From: a virus
Length of the DNA stretch: 64,000 nt
Virus record (IMG/VR): IMGVR_UViG_3300042864_000640
Coordinates: 1-64,000 of that record
Strand: one strand, 5' to 3'
In this document: in pieces, positions 45,945-53,366 of the stretch
How the letters are laid out: each line of letters opens with the position of its first letter
Position numbering within the stretch: position 1 is the first letter of the stretch
Position numbers and translations under genes: made by a program
The notes under the pieces: model-generated
What the model was told of the DNA's origin: nothing
What the model saw: only the letters and a program-made list of their open reading frames with translations
Database searches by the model: none

Positions 45945-46409
45945 ATGGCTACTTCAAATTTCCACAATGTAAATGCTACTCACATATTCGCCGTTCAATT
46001 AGAAGATGAATGGGCTTATGATGACTTAGTAGAAAACTTAGAATCAGAATTCAGTAAACATTCCGACTATTATGATTATGGTAAAAGTGACCCGAATGAA
46101 TTACGTTCGTTTCCATCCAAATCATTAGGTTCATTCAGTAATTCAGTAACCATCGAAGATGATGAAATTGAAATATATGTTACACCTGTTATTCGTAGTG
46201 GTTACTATGAAGGTGTTAACTTAGATTGGCATGTTAGATTGTATGTAAATGGATACGATGATGATACATACTCGGATGATGCCAGAGTGAGTGTAATCGC
46301 TAATGATTATATAGAGTTCATCGAAGATATCTTTGAGCAATATTCACAACCATTGGGAGTTACTGCCAGATTCAGTAACGGAGAAACTATTTATCACGCT
46401 ATAAAATAA
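45945..46409 (+). CDS. Acidic protein of unknown function
   Basis: The 154-residue protein has strong acidic character (YVNGYDDDTYSDDARVSV) and regular strands. No motif recognised. Such acidic small proteins in early phage regions are sometimes DNA mimics or host inhibitors, which is speculation. Confidence 0.55.
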   Translation: MATSNFHNVNATHIFAVQLEDEWAYDDLVENLESEFSKHSDYYDYGKSDPNELRSFPSKSLGSFSNSVTIEDDEIEIYVTPVIRSGYYEGVNLDWHVRLYVNGYDDDTYSDDARVSVIANDYIEFIEDIFEQYSQPLGVTARFSNGETIYHAIK

Positions 46410-46415
46410 TAAAAT

Positions 46416-46937
46416 ATGAATTTAAGTATCAGAGAATTAAACGAATTAATTTATTCGTTAGGTATTACCGCACATCACGGTATGTTAGTAAATAAAGAAT
46501 TAAATGAATCTTTATTGGAAAAATTGTATGGAGAATTAAATAGTAAGTTATCCGAAGAAGATGATGATGATGGGAATTATCTTACTATACCATCGGAAGA
46601 TGAAATTCGTTCTCACTATGTAAGTAACGAAGAAGCTGATGAAGATTATCGTTCTACATTAGTACAAGATGAGGAAAGGTATGAAAAAAGTAAAGTTAAT
46701 AAAGGTGTTACACAATCTATTTTGGATGTGGTAGAAATATTGGGCGAAATGTCACATACTGATATGCACAATTTTTATAGAAATACATTTGGTTCAAATA
46801 GTTTCTCACATATATTGAAAAGTTTGATTATACCTTATAAAAATAGACCTACTCGCCGTTATTTACATAAAGCTGCAAATGGAAAGTATGTAGTTAAAAT
46901 AGCGGGGTTACATAATTGGGTAGTAAATGAATATTAA
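46416..46937 (+). CDS. Protein of unknown function
   Basis: The 173-residue protein has an acidic N-terminal half (SKLSEEDDDDGNYLTI) and a basic C-terminal half (LIIPYKNRPTRRYLHKAANG) that looks like a winged-helix or fork domain. No family recognised. Confidence 0.55.
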   Translation: MNLSIRELNELIYSLGITAHHGMLVNKELNESLLEKLYGELNSKLSEEDDDDGNYLTIPSEDEIRSHYVSNEEADEDYRSTLVQDEERYEKSKVNKGVTQSILDVVEILGEMSHTDMHNFYRNTFGSNSFSHILKSLIIPYKNRPTRRYLHKAANGKYVVKIAGLHNWVVNEY

Positions 46938-46947
46938 AATTTAATTT

Positions 46948-47193
46948 ATGAAAGTAATAGAAATGATGCAATGTGTAAAATGTAATGGACATATGCCATT
47001 ATTACGTTTTACTAAATATGGCTATCGTAGTTGTGTTAATTGTTCTACTACACAAAAAGTAGGAGGAGTTCCAATTACGAATCATAAAACGGGTAACGAA
47101 ATTCAGATAATGCCGATGGAAGATGCCCAACGATTATATAAATTATCCCAAAGGCAGGGATATGGCGTGTGTAAAGGAATGAAACATAACTAA
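46948..47193 (+). CDS. Small zinc-ribbon protein
   Basis: The 81-residue protein has CVKCNGHM and CVNC pairs forming a probable zinc ribbon, followed by a KTGNEIQIMP block and RQGYGVCKGM. Likely nucleic-acid or protein binding. It is followed by a strong inverted repeat. Confidence 0.6.
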   Translation: MKVIEMMQCVKCNGHMPLLRFTKYGYRSCVNCSTTQKVGGVPITNHKTGNEIQIMPMEDAQRLYKLSQRQGYGVCKGMKHN

Positions 47194-47199
47194 AAGTTA

Positions 47200-47262
47200 A
47201 ATAGGTTATAACCCGTTGATTATCAATGAGTTATAACCTATTGGTTTTCAACGAGTTATGTA
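47200..47262. repeat. Perfect 13-bp inverted repeat around the palindromic element
   Basis: AATAGGTTATAAC at 47200-47212 is perfectly complementary to GTTATAACCTATT at 47230-47242. The loop carries a nested TTGATTATCAA dyad, and a degenerate further copy follows to about 47262. There is no T-run, so it may be an operator or processing site and not a standard terminator. Confidence 0.6.
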
Positions 47263-47283
47263 TATAAACCGCTATAATATACC

Positions 47284-47329
47284 GGGTGGATTTGGGACCT
47301 GATTGGGGCATTTGAGGGGGATTTTGGGG
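47284..47329 (+). other. G-rich tract with G-quadruplex potential
   Basis: There are five G-runs (GGG at 47284, GGG at 47294, GGGG at 47305, GGGGG at 47316, GGGG at 47326) separated by 5-8 bases, in a genome that is otherwise AT-rich. A CCCCC run follows about 20 bases later. The tract lies in the 290-base gap between 47193 and 47486 upstream of a promoter. Its role is unknown. Confidence 0.5.
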
Positions 47330-47412
47330 TGTTTCTGTACGTTTTAGACCCCCTTATATCTAACTACACTATAAAAATATTTTGATATTTCCAAAAAATA
47401 ATTGAAAAAATC

Positions 47413-47444
47413 CATTGCTATATCGGGAATATTTCGTATATTTA
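47413..47444 (+). promoter_or_regulatory. Promoter with the conserved ATGAGAGACAT leader (copy 2)
   Basis: ATTG at 47414-47417 and TATATTTA at 47437-47444 have 19-base spacing. The 25-base leader that follows (47441-47465) is identical to that at 44794-44818. Confidence 0.6.
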
Positions 47445-47452
47445 CTAAGTAA

Positions 47453-47482
47453 ATGAGAGACATTATTAATCAAATCAAATAA
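47453..47482 (+). CDS. Possible 9-residue leader peptide
   Basis: The ATGAGAGACAT leader encodes MRDIINQIK and then stops, 3 bases before the next gene's ATG at 47486. The start of the same leader near 44806 is in frame with the downstream gene. A translated leader or coupling peptide is possible; it may also be chance. Confidence 0.3.
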   Translation: MRDIINQIK

Positions 47483-47485
47483 GTT

Positions 47486-47833
47486 ATGAGAACTACAAAT
47501 CAAAAAGCCATCGATTATTTAGAGGCTAATCCAATCGTTAAAAACTTCTTAGATAAGGTAAACGCTGAACGTAAAGAGTATTACGAAAAAGCTGATATGC
47601 CGAATCAATACAAAGAACTGACTGTTGAAATCGGTAACAAATTTATCCGATTATGGCAGGGTACAGGTTGTTGGGGATTCATCAGTAGAGTTGATGATGT
47701 ATTAAAAGGTTCACCGATTAAGAAAGGTGACTTGTTAAAAGCAGCAACGTGGAAAGCTCCGGCAAAGCATGCTAGAGGTAATATCATTGATGGTAGTGCC
47801 CGCTTTGGTGTTTATGGTCCTGAATATCTTTAA
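47486..47833 (+). CDS. Small protein of unknown function
   Basis: The 115-residue protein contains IRLWQGTGCWGFISRVDDVL, KKGDLLKAATWKAPAKHARG and ends with RFGVYGPEYL. These blocks recur in unrelated phages as far as I recall, without known function. Preceded by promoter and leader. Confidence 0.6.
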   Translation: MRTTNQKAIDYLEANPIVKNFLDKVNAERKEYYEKADMPNQYKELTVEIGNKFIRLWQGTGCWGFISRVDDVLKGSPIKKGDLLKAATWKAPAKHARGNIIDGSARFGVYGPEYL

Positions 47834-47850
47834 TCTTTAAATTAAGAGTT

Positions 47851-48060
47851 ATGAACAAAATAGAAGAATTAAAATCAGTAGTTGGTAAGGATGTATCGGA
47901 GAATCGTTCGCCAACATTAAGAGCTAAATTAATTAAAGTTAATAAAGCAACGTGTTTATTTGAGGTGGTACAATCACCTTATCGTAGTGGTGATGAAAGT
48001 AGAATAGGTGAGCGGTATAGAGTACCAAATGCATGGGCTTGGAACGCATTTTTCTTTTAA
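47851..48060 (+). CDS. Small protein of unknown function
   Basis: The 69-residue protein contains NRSPTLRAKLIKVNKATCLF and ends RVPNAWAWNAFFF. It is probably a small beta-barrel-like domain. Family unknown. Confidence 0.55.
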   Translation: MNKIEELKSVVGKDVSENRSPTLRAKLIKVNKATCLFEVVQSPYRSGDESRIGERYRVPNAWAWNAFFF

Positions 48061-48078
48061 TCTTTAAAATCTAAAACA

Positions 48079-48291
48079 ATGATAAAATCTAAAAAAAGTA
48101 CAGGCATTGAAATTGACCTTACAGGCCCACAGGGTAACGTATTCTTTCTTATAGGTACGGCTAAAAATTTGGCTAAACAATTGGGAATGGATGCATCTGA
48201 AATTCAAAAACAAATGATGAGTGGTGATTATGAAAATGCAGTAAATGTATTTGATAAAAACTTTGGTAGTTTTGTAACCTTATATAGATAA
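48079..48291 (+). CDS. Small protein of unknown function
   Basis: The 70-residue protein contains EIDLTGPQGNVFFLIGTAKN and MMSGDYENAVNVFDKNFGSF. I recall this type as a common small phage or plasmid protein of unknown role. It ends 4 bases before the next start. Confidence 0.58.
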   Translation: MIKSKKSTGIEIDLTGPQGNVFFLIGTAKNLAKQLGMDASEIQKQMMSGDYENAVNVFDKNFGSFVTLYR

Positions 48292-48295
48292 ACAT

Positions 48296-48712
48296 ATGAA
48301 AGCAATTCAATTACCCGAATCCTTTTACAAAGGTTTAATTTGTAAAATACACGTTTCTCTTAATGGTAAAAAAGCCACTAAGGAATTAAAAGTATGTATG
48401 GTTAAAGCCCGTTCAATTACTTTTATAGAAGTTGATAAGGCTAATCGCCAAAACATTTTCCGTAAAGTTGATAGAAAGGATATCGTAGGATTTTCACCTA
48501 CGGCTATTTGTGAAATTACTGTTAGGGATGGTATTTTGCCTGTTAGGTGGGAAAGTGCTTGGGATAGTATCGGACAACCATCTAATTCAGTAAAAAGTTA
48601 TGGTAGGTTTGCACAAGCAGCTAAACCGTTTAGTAATCATTCAAAGGGATGGAGTGCAAACGCACCCCAATATCGTTCAACGGTAAACATCAATGGATTT
48701 CCAATGGTATAA
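48296..48712 (+). CDS. Protein of unknown function
   Basis: The 138-residue protein has a strand-rich N-terminal half (VSLNGKKATKELKVCMVKAR) and a polar, poorly ordered C-terminus. No motif. It is the last gene before a promoter. Confidence 0.52.
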   Translation: MKAIQLPESFYKGLICKIHVSLNGKKATKELKVCMVKARSITFIEVDKANRQNIFRKVDRKDIVGFSPTAICEITVRDGILPVRWESAWDSIGQPSNSVKSYGRFAQAAKPFSNHSKGWSANAPQYRSTVNINGFPMV

Positions 48713-48749
48713 AAAATAATCGATATTTCCAAAAATAATCGATAAAATA

Positions 48750-48781
48750 TTTGGCAATATCAAAACTATTTCGTATATTTA
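48750..48781 (+). promoter_or_regulatory. Bacteroidota-type promoter
   Basis: TTTGG at 48750-48754 and TATATTTA at 48774-48781 have 19-base spacing. Its leader contains ATGAGAGAT, a variant of the conserved leader. Confidence 0.62.
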
Positions 48782-48803
48782 CTATGTAATAAAAATGAGA
48801 GAT

Positions 48804-49382
48804 ATGAAAAATAAAATGAAATTTAACTACGCTGGGATGATTTGTGAAGTACCATCCAATTGTTTAATCACTACCAATCATTGGGGTGAACCAATAGAAA
48901 CTCCTTACATCCGTATCGGACGTAAAGAAGTTGCTTCCATTTCAAAGCAATTCGTTAAGAAAAACTTCCCTAACTTATTAGTATGGGCTAGTTCACAAAC
49001 CTTCGCTAATGGTAATTCAGTTTCAATCGATGTGTGTAACGCCGATGGTACTGACTTAGATAGAGGTAGTGTCGAATGGAACAAAATCAGTTCGTTTGTT
49101 AATTCACTTAGTGGTGGTCGTTATAATGGTTACGAAGATATCTACGAATATGGTACAGGCAATGTAACTGAAAATGGTACTAAGATAGAATCTTACGCTA
49201 AGTATGTTCATTGTAACAACGCCGCTCCGCATGGAACTTGGCCATCGGCAATCAAAACTCTTAGAGGGTTAGTTGCTGGTGAGTATGTGTTTGGTGTGTT
49301 ATCCTTAGAGAAAGCAATTGAGAAAGCTAAAACGTATGGTTATTCAGAAAGTAATATTGAAAAAGCAATAGCTTGTTTGTAA
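48804..49382 (+). CDS. Protein of unknown function
   Basis: The product has 192 residues from the ATG at 48804; an ATG at 48795 is part of the repeated ATGAGAGA leader and would add three residues. Contains RIGRKEVASISKQFVKKNFP and NKISSFVNSLSGGRYNGYED. I recall related proteins in phage-type regions, known only as hypothetical (large polyvalent-protein-associated style). Function unknown. Confidence 0.55.
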   Translation: MKNKMKFNYAGMICEVPSNCLITTNHWGEPIETPYIRIGRKEVASISKQFVKKNFPNLLVWASSQTFANGNSVSIDVCNADGTDLDRGSVEWNKISSFVNSLSGGRYNGYEDIYEYGTGNVTENGTKIESYAKYVHCNNAAPHGTWPSAIKTLRGLVAGEYVFGVLSLEKAIEKAKTYGYSESNIEKAIACL

Positions 49383-49409
49383 TTAGTTAAACCTTAAAAT
49401 TTAAAATAT

Positions 49410-49679
49410 ATGGATATCAGAGAAAAATGTAGAGAGCGAGCTACTAAATTCGCTATTGAGTATGGATTCACAAATGTAAGTGAACATATTCTGGATATTA
49501 TGGTTTCTATTATGTGTACGCGTGATAAGAGTTCTTACGCAGGTGGTGGGTTCGTTGAAGCAGTAATTGCTAACAACTTATACTTAGCTCTTAGTAGAGC
49601 AGATACCGATTGTAGAAACAATATTTTCCTATTGGCAATGTGTAAACAAAATTGTTTCTTAAATGAATACGATTACTAA
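49410..49679 (+). CDS. Small protein of unknown function
   Basis: The 89-residue, mostly helical protein contains VEAVIANNLYLALSRADTDC. A CTTAAAATTTAAAA-type leader sits directly upstream. No family recognised. Confidence 0.52.
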   Translation: MDIREKCRERATKFAIEYGFTNVSEHILDIMVSIMCTRDKSSYAGGGFVEAVIANNLYLALSRADTDCRNNIFLLAMCKQNCFLNEYDY

Positions 49680-49707
49680 TAAAAATTAAAACTTAAAATT
49701 TAAAACT

Positions 49708-50133
49708 ATGGGATTTTTCAGTTGGAAAACACAAGATACAGATAGAAGTATCGCTAACACTTACTCTAATACTAAAACGTTTAGAGTACAAATGATTGAT
49801 AATAAAGGTAATGTATGGACTGAAACACAATACGATGGATATGGTGTATTTGGTGGTAAAGATTACTACGAATTACTTGCTGAAATGAATGGATTCACAT
49901 CCGATAAAACAGGTGATGAATATACTGATGAGGCGAGAGCATTTGGTATTAACATAGCATTCAAAGATAATGATAGTGGTGTAGGTACTGAAGGTGTTTA
50001 CTATCCTAACTTAATTGAATTAGCTGATGGTTGGGTATATGAAATGGCTGGACCGGATAGCTGTGATTATCAGGGTTATTTCTATGATGAAACGGATTAC
50101 GATGATGAGGAAGATACTGAAGATGAATATTAA
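49708..50133 (+). CDS. Acidic protein of unknown function (GFFSW type)
   Basis: The 141-residue protein starts GFFSWKTQDTDRSIAN and contains VYYPNLIELADGWVYEMAGP, with a very acidic tail (DYDDEEDTEDE). I recall the N-terminal pattern in proteins from diverse phages and mobile elements. Function unknown. Confidence 0.6.
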   Translation: MGFFSWKTQDTDRSIANTYSNTKTFRVQMIDNKGNVWTETQYDGYGVFGGKDYYELLAEMNGFTSDKTGDEYTDEARAFGINIAFKDNDSGVGTEGVYYPNLIELADGWVYEMAGPDSCDYQGYFYDETDYDDEEDTEDEY

Positions 50134-50166
50134 AAATTAATTATATAAACTTTAAAACTTAAAATT

Positions 50167-50619
50167 ATGGGATTAGACATGTATTTAGACAAACGTAGTT
50201 ACGTTAGACAATGGGAACACATTGATGCTGATAAGCAATACAATGTAGAAGTTACGAGAGGTGGTGAACCTACAAATATTAACCCTAAAAAGGTTAAATA
50301 TATTATCGAAGAAGCTGGATATTGGCGTAAGCAAAATCAAATCCATCGTTGGTTCGTTGAGAATGTACAAAAAGGTATCGATGATTGTGGTGATTACTAT
50401 GTGGATAGAGAGGCATTAAAAACTTTATTGGAATTGTGCCAGAAAGTTAAAGCTGATAATTCATTAGCAGATGAGTTATTACCTTCCGCTAGTGGGTTCT
50501 TCTTTGGAGGAACTGAATATGATGAATGGTATTTTAGTGGTATTGATAATACAATTGATATCTTAAAAGAAGCATTAGAAGATGAGAATGCTGATTATTA
50601 TTATTCATCATCTTGGTAA
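50167..50619 (+). CDS. MGLDMYL-type protein of unknown function
   Basis: The 150-residue protein begins GLDMYLDKRSYV and contains EAGYWRKQNQIHRWFVENVQ and DEWYFSGIDNTIDIL. The family is common in phages and bacterial accessory regions and has no established role. It is the last gene of the small-gene block. Confidence 0.65.
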   Translation: MGLDMYLDKRSYVRQWEHIDADKQYNVEVTRGGEPTNINPKKVKYIIEEAGYWRKQNQIHRWFVENVQKGIDDCGDYYVDREALKTLLELCQKVKADNSLADELLPSASGFFFGGTEYDEWYFSGIDNTIDILKEALEDENADYYYSSSW

Positions 50620-50635
50620 AATAATTTAAATAAAG

Positions 50636-50667
50636 CTTTGATATATCAGATATATTATGTATATTTA
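50636..50667 (+). promoter_or_regulatory. Bacteroidota-type promoter
   Basis: CTTTG at 50636-50640 and TATATTTA at 50660-50667 have 19-base spacing, 23 bases before the HAD gene. Confidence 0.55.
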
Positions 50668-50690
50668 TAGTCAATAAAACGATAAGAGTT

Positions 50691-51068
50691 ATGAGTGAGA
50701 AAAATGTAAAAACTATCTTTTGTGATATCGATGGAACTATTTTAAGACAAGTAGATTTCAACGAATTAAATGAAAACAATTTTGAGGTTCTGCCAGGTGC
50801 TAGAGAAAAGTTTAGAGAATGGATTACCGCCGGACATCATATTGTAATCACTACTGCACGACCCGATTCTTTGAGAGGGGTGACCGTTAGACAATTAGGA
50901 AACGCGGGATTTCAATTCCATCAATTAGTAATGGGTATTGGTAGAGAGGAACGTATCCTAATCAATAACAACTCTTCAAAAGATGAAGAACGTAATAGAG
51001 CATTGGCGGTATCAGTTAAAAGAGATGCCGGATTTAATAATTCTAATTGGGAAGAAGTAGGATTATAA
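50691..51068 (+). CDS. HAD-family phosphatase
   Basis: The 125-residue protein has motif I as IFCDIDGTILRQVD and motif II as HIVITTARPDSL; a short C-terminal part ends with KDEERNRALAVSVKRDAG. It resembles small HAD enzymes acting on sugar or nucleotide phosphates. Substrate unknown. It has its own promoter. Confidence 0.82.
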   Translation: MSEKNVKTIFCDIDGTILRQVDFNELNENNFEVLPGAREKFREWITAGHHIVITTARPDSLRGVTVRQLGNAGFQFHQLVMGIGREERILINNNSSKDEERNRALAVSVKRDAGFNNSNWEEVGL

Positions 51069-51101
51069 TATTATCTTATATTTATAATAAACTTTCGAAT
51101 A

Positions 51102-51419
51102 ATGATAACATTAAAATCAATTATAGCTAATTCAAAATCTAAATCAGTTTTGAATGAAGCAGCTAAATTTGAAACATATCATAACACATATACTTCAGCT
51201 ATTAACGCAGCTAAAGCATACGCAGAAAAGCAAGGATATGAAATTAACGATGATGATTCTTTTAGAAAAATAGGGATGGGACCAAAACGACCATCGGAAG
51301 GTAAGACTAATAGATTTAGTATTGAGTTATCTAAAGATGGTAAAGTTCAGAGAAAGCAACTTCACATTCAAGTGTATGGTATGAAAAGTAAATACGAATT
51401 AAACTGCTATATAAACTAA
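51102..51419 (+). CDS. Small protein with a capsid-targeting-like N-terminus
   Basis: The 105-residue protein begins MITLKSIIANSKSKSVLNEA; the LNE-A tail fits the L-x-E cleavage rule of T4-type prohead protease. The rest is a compact alpha/beta domain (SAINAAKAYAEKQGYEINDD, then QRKQLHIQVYGMKSKYELNC). Possible internal virion protein. Confidence 0.6.
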   Translation: MITLKSIIANSKSKSVLNEAAKFETYHNTYTSAINAAKAYAEKQGYEINDDDSFRKIGMGPKRPSEGKTNRFSIELSKDGKVQRKQLHIQVYGMKSKYELNCYIN

Positions 51420-51601
51420 TGAAACTAAAAGAACTTTTAAAGAAACAACCTACTAACGAAGCTCTAATGCATAATATGACTAGAGAAACTTCTTTGGATA
51501 GATTAAAAGAAGTTAGACATAATATAGTACCTTATAGTAAAGAAGCAGTTAAACATATTGATGCGGCTATTAAGCTTATAGAAAAATTTGATGTAAGATG
51601 A
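51419..51601 (+). CDS. Small helical protein with a capsid-targeting-like N-terminus
   Basis: The 60-residue protein begins MKLKELLKKQPTNEAL and continues as a single amphipathic helical bundle (HIDAAIKLIEKFD). One-base overlap with the previous gene and 4-base overlap with the next. Function unknown. Confidence 0.55.
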   Translation: MKLKELLKKQPTNEALMHNMTRETSLDRLKEVRHNIVPYSKEAVKHIDAAIKLIEKFDVR

Positions 51602-51795
51602 TAAAATTAAAAACTTTAATAAAAGAATCAGCTCAATCTGATAAATTGGCATCTGAAATAAATAGAGCAATATCCAGAATAGATGATTCGATGTCATATG
51701 TTGATTTTGCTCATGCAGTAGGAAAAGTATTAAAGGATGAATATGGTTCTCACAACTATGAACTATTTATTAAAGAATTAAGAAAAAAATTATAA
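51598..51795 (+). CDS. Small helical protein with a capsid-targeting-like N-terminus
   Basis: The 65-residue protein begins MIKLKTLIKESA, where I-K-E-S matches the prohead-protease rule, and is followed by IDDSMSYVDFAHAVGKVL. Overlaps both neighbours, so it is translationally coupled. Confidence 0.55.
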   Translation: MIKLKTLIKESAQSDKLASEINRAISRIDDSMSYVDFAHAVGKVLKDEYGSHNYELFIKELRKKL

Positions 51796-52535
51796 TGATA
51801 CGATTATCAGATTTATTGAATGAGGGTGTATATGACCCAGGTATCCTTAAATGTATATTTATGGCGGGTGGTCCTGGTAGTGGCAAATCTAAGGTAACCG
51901 AAGAAATATTTGGAATTGGTCACGGATTAAGTAGAGTAAACGCCGCCGGATTAAAGATTGTAAATTCGGATACTGCATTTGAAGCTCAATTAAAAAAGAG
52001 TGGTATTGATTCAAAAGATTTAGCAAGAATAGAGAAAGAAGAGCCTGAATTTTGGAAGAAAATAACAGAAGACCCTAAAGGTGTAAGAGAATTAGCTAAG
52101 CAAACTACTCAAAAAATTAAATCATTTTACGAAGAGGGTAGATTAGGAATGATTATTGATGGTACAGGCGATGATGTAGCTAAAATTCAAAAGCAAAAAC
52201 AAAGAGCCGAAGCATTGGGATATGATACCTTTATGGTATTTGTAAATACTTCATTAGAAGTAGCTCAATATAGAAACTCTATGAGAGATAGGGTATTGCC
52301 TGATAATTTATTAATATCGAGTTGGAAAGAATGCCAAAACAATTTGGGTAAATTCCAAACAATGTTTTCATCAGCTAATTTTCGTATTGTAGATAATAGT
52401 AAGAATGGAAATAATGTATCAAGTGATTGTAGAAAGCATGTTGATATGTTTGTAAACTCTGGCATTAAAAACGCAATTGGTAAAAAGTGGGTAACCACAC
52501 AATTGATGTTAAAAAATGCAAATATTATAAAATAA
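51795..52535 (+). CDS. Zeta-toxin-like P-loop kinase with a capsid-targeting-like N-terminus
   Basis: The 246-residue protein begins MIRLSDLLNEGVYDP, with an L-N-E-G site, followed by a P-loop (FMAGGPGSGKSKVTEEIFG near 22-40), IVNSDTAFE and GMIIDGTGDDVAK. The order is like zeta/PezT and related nucleotide kinases that use a small-molecule or peptidoglycan precursor. It could be packaged and injected with the DNA. Substrate unknown. Confidence 0.7.
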   Translation: MIRLSDLLNEGVYDPGILKCIFMAGGPGSGKSKVTEEIFGIGHGLSRVNAAGLKIVNSDTAFEAQLKKSGIDSKDLARIEKEEPEFWKKITEDPKGVRELAKQTTQKIKSFYEEGRLGMIIDGTGDDVAKIQKQKQRAEALGYDTFMVFVNTSLEVAQYRNSMRDRVLPDNLLISSWKECQNNLGKFQTMFSSANFRIVDNSKNGNNVSSDCRKHVDMFVNSGIKNAIGKKWVTTQLMLKNANIIK

Positions 52536-52536
52536 A

Positions 52537-52568
52537 TTTGGAAGTTTAAAAAACTTTCTGTATATTTG
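52537..52568 (+). promoter_or_regulatory. Bacteroidota-type promoter for tmRNA
   Basis: TTTGG at 52537-52541 and TATATTTG at 52561-52568 have 19-base spacing, 20 bases before the tmRNA 5' end. Confidence 0.65.
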
Positions 52569-52588
52569 TAATAAGTTATTTGAAATAT

Positions 52589-52973
52589 GGGGGTGCCTGG
52601 TTTTGACAGGTACGATGAGTTAGTGATTTGATGCAAGCCGGGTTAGATGGAAATCCGTAAATACCTATCGAACAATAAACGCAGAAGAATTATCTTCATT
52701 CACCTTCGAAGATGCTATGGCATTCGTAGGTGCTGATTACGCTGTAGCAGCCTAATCAAAACAATAGGGCCGGTGCACATACGCCTAGTAACAGAAGTGT
52801 TTACAAAGAGCTGGTTTTTGGTTCAGGCTCTAAAAGTTGAACCATCTAAGTTTAATAGTAGCAACGGGGAATTAGAAACTATTTATTTTGTTTGTTAAGA
52901 AAAACAAACTAAGCTTGTGAACGATGGTTATTAAATCCGTATTTGGACAAGGGTTCGACTCCCTTCACCTCCA
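52589..52973 (+). ncRNA. ssrA: tmRNA (transfer-messenger RNA)
   Basis: The 5' end GGGGGTGCCTGGTTTTGACA and the 3' end with TTCGACTCCC then CACCTCC-A form the tRNA-like half, with acceptor pairing GGGGGTG/CACCTCC. The tag frame runs from about GCA at 52681 to TAA at 52753-52755 and ends DYAVAA, the expected proteolysis signal. From that GCA the tag would have 24 residues. It rescues stalled ribosomes and marks products for degradation. The 3' CCA is not encoded. Confidence 0.93.
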
Positions 52974-52984
52974 CAAAAAAAATA

Positions 52985-53016
52985 TTTTGTATTTTGGATT
53001 TTTTTCCGTATATTTG
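52985..53016 (+). promoter_or_regulatory. Promoter for the initiator tRNA
   Basis: TTTTG at 52985-52989 and TATATTTG at 53009-53016 have 19-base spacing, 40 bases upstream of the tRNA. Confidence 0.55.
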
Positions 53017-53055
53017 TATATATATAAATACAACGTAAGTTCTTTAAAATTATAT

Positions 53056-53127
53056 CGTGGCGTAGAGCAGTGGTAGCTCGTTAGGCTCATAACCTAAAGG
53101 TCGGTGGTTCGAATCCATCCGCCGCAA
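53056..53127 (+). tRNA. Initiator tRNA-fMet (CAT)
   Basis: The cloverleaf has anticodon loop CTCATAA. Two initiator hallmarks are present: the first acceptor pair is a C-A mismatch (CGTGGCG against CGCCGCA), and the D stem carries A11-T24. Two of the three anticodon-stem G-C pairs are kept (TTAGG/CCTAA). It closely resembles E. coli tRNA-fMet. Phage initiator tRNAs are uncommon. CCA is not encoded. Confidence 0.88.
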
Positions 53128-53146
53128 CAAATCTACACTACTAGAA

Positions 53147-53205
53147 TTTTGTGAAAGTAGTATTCAGACGGTATCCTTAACAGGGCTTGGATGAGGTTCA
53201 CAAAA
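53147..53205 (+). ncRNA. Structured element downstream of the initiator tRNA
   Basis: TTTTGTGAA at 53147-53155 pairs with TTCACAAAA at 53197-53205 (9 bp). The loop includes ATCC/GGAT pairing. ACTACT at about 53136 can pair alternatively with AGTAGT. It may be a processing or stability hairpin. Confidence 0.45.
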
Positions 53206-53221
53206 AATATTTACAAATAAA

Positions 53222-53253
53222 TTAGGAAATGTGAAAATGTTTTCGTATATTTG
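53222..53253 (+). promoter_or_regulatory. Bacteroidota-type promoter for a small RNA
   Basis: TTAGG at 53222-53226 and TATATTTG at 53246-53253 have 19-base spacing, immediately before the structured RNA at 53261. Confidence 0.55.
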
Positions 53254-53260
53254 TAACAAC

Positions 53261-53366
53261 AAAATGGGATGGTGGTTGAAGCCAACAACTAATAAAACCG
53301 ATTGTGTGACGCCCAGTCATATTTACTTATGACACGCTAAAAAGCCGGACACCACTAAAACATTTT
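53261..53366 (+). ncRNA. Small structured RNA (about 105 nt)
   Basis: AAAATG at 53261-53266 pairs with CATTTT at 53361-53366, GTGGT at 53272 pairs with ACCAC at 53351, and an inner hairpin GTCATA-TTTACT-TATGAC is perfect. It starts about 8 bases after a promoter and holds no open frame. Family not recognised. Confidence 0.55.
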
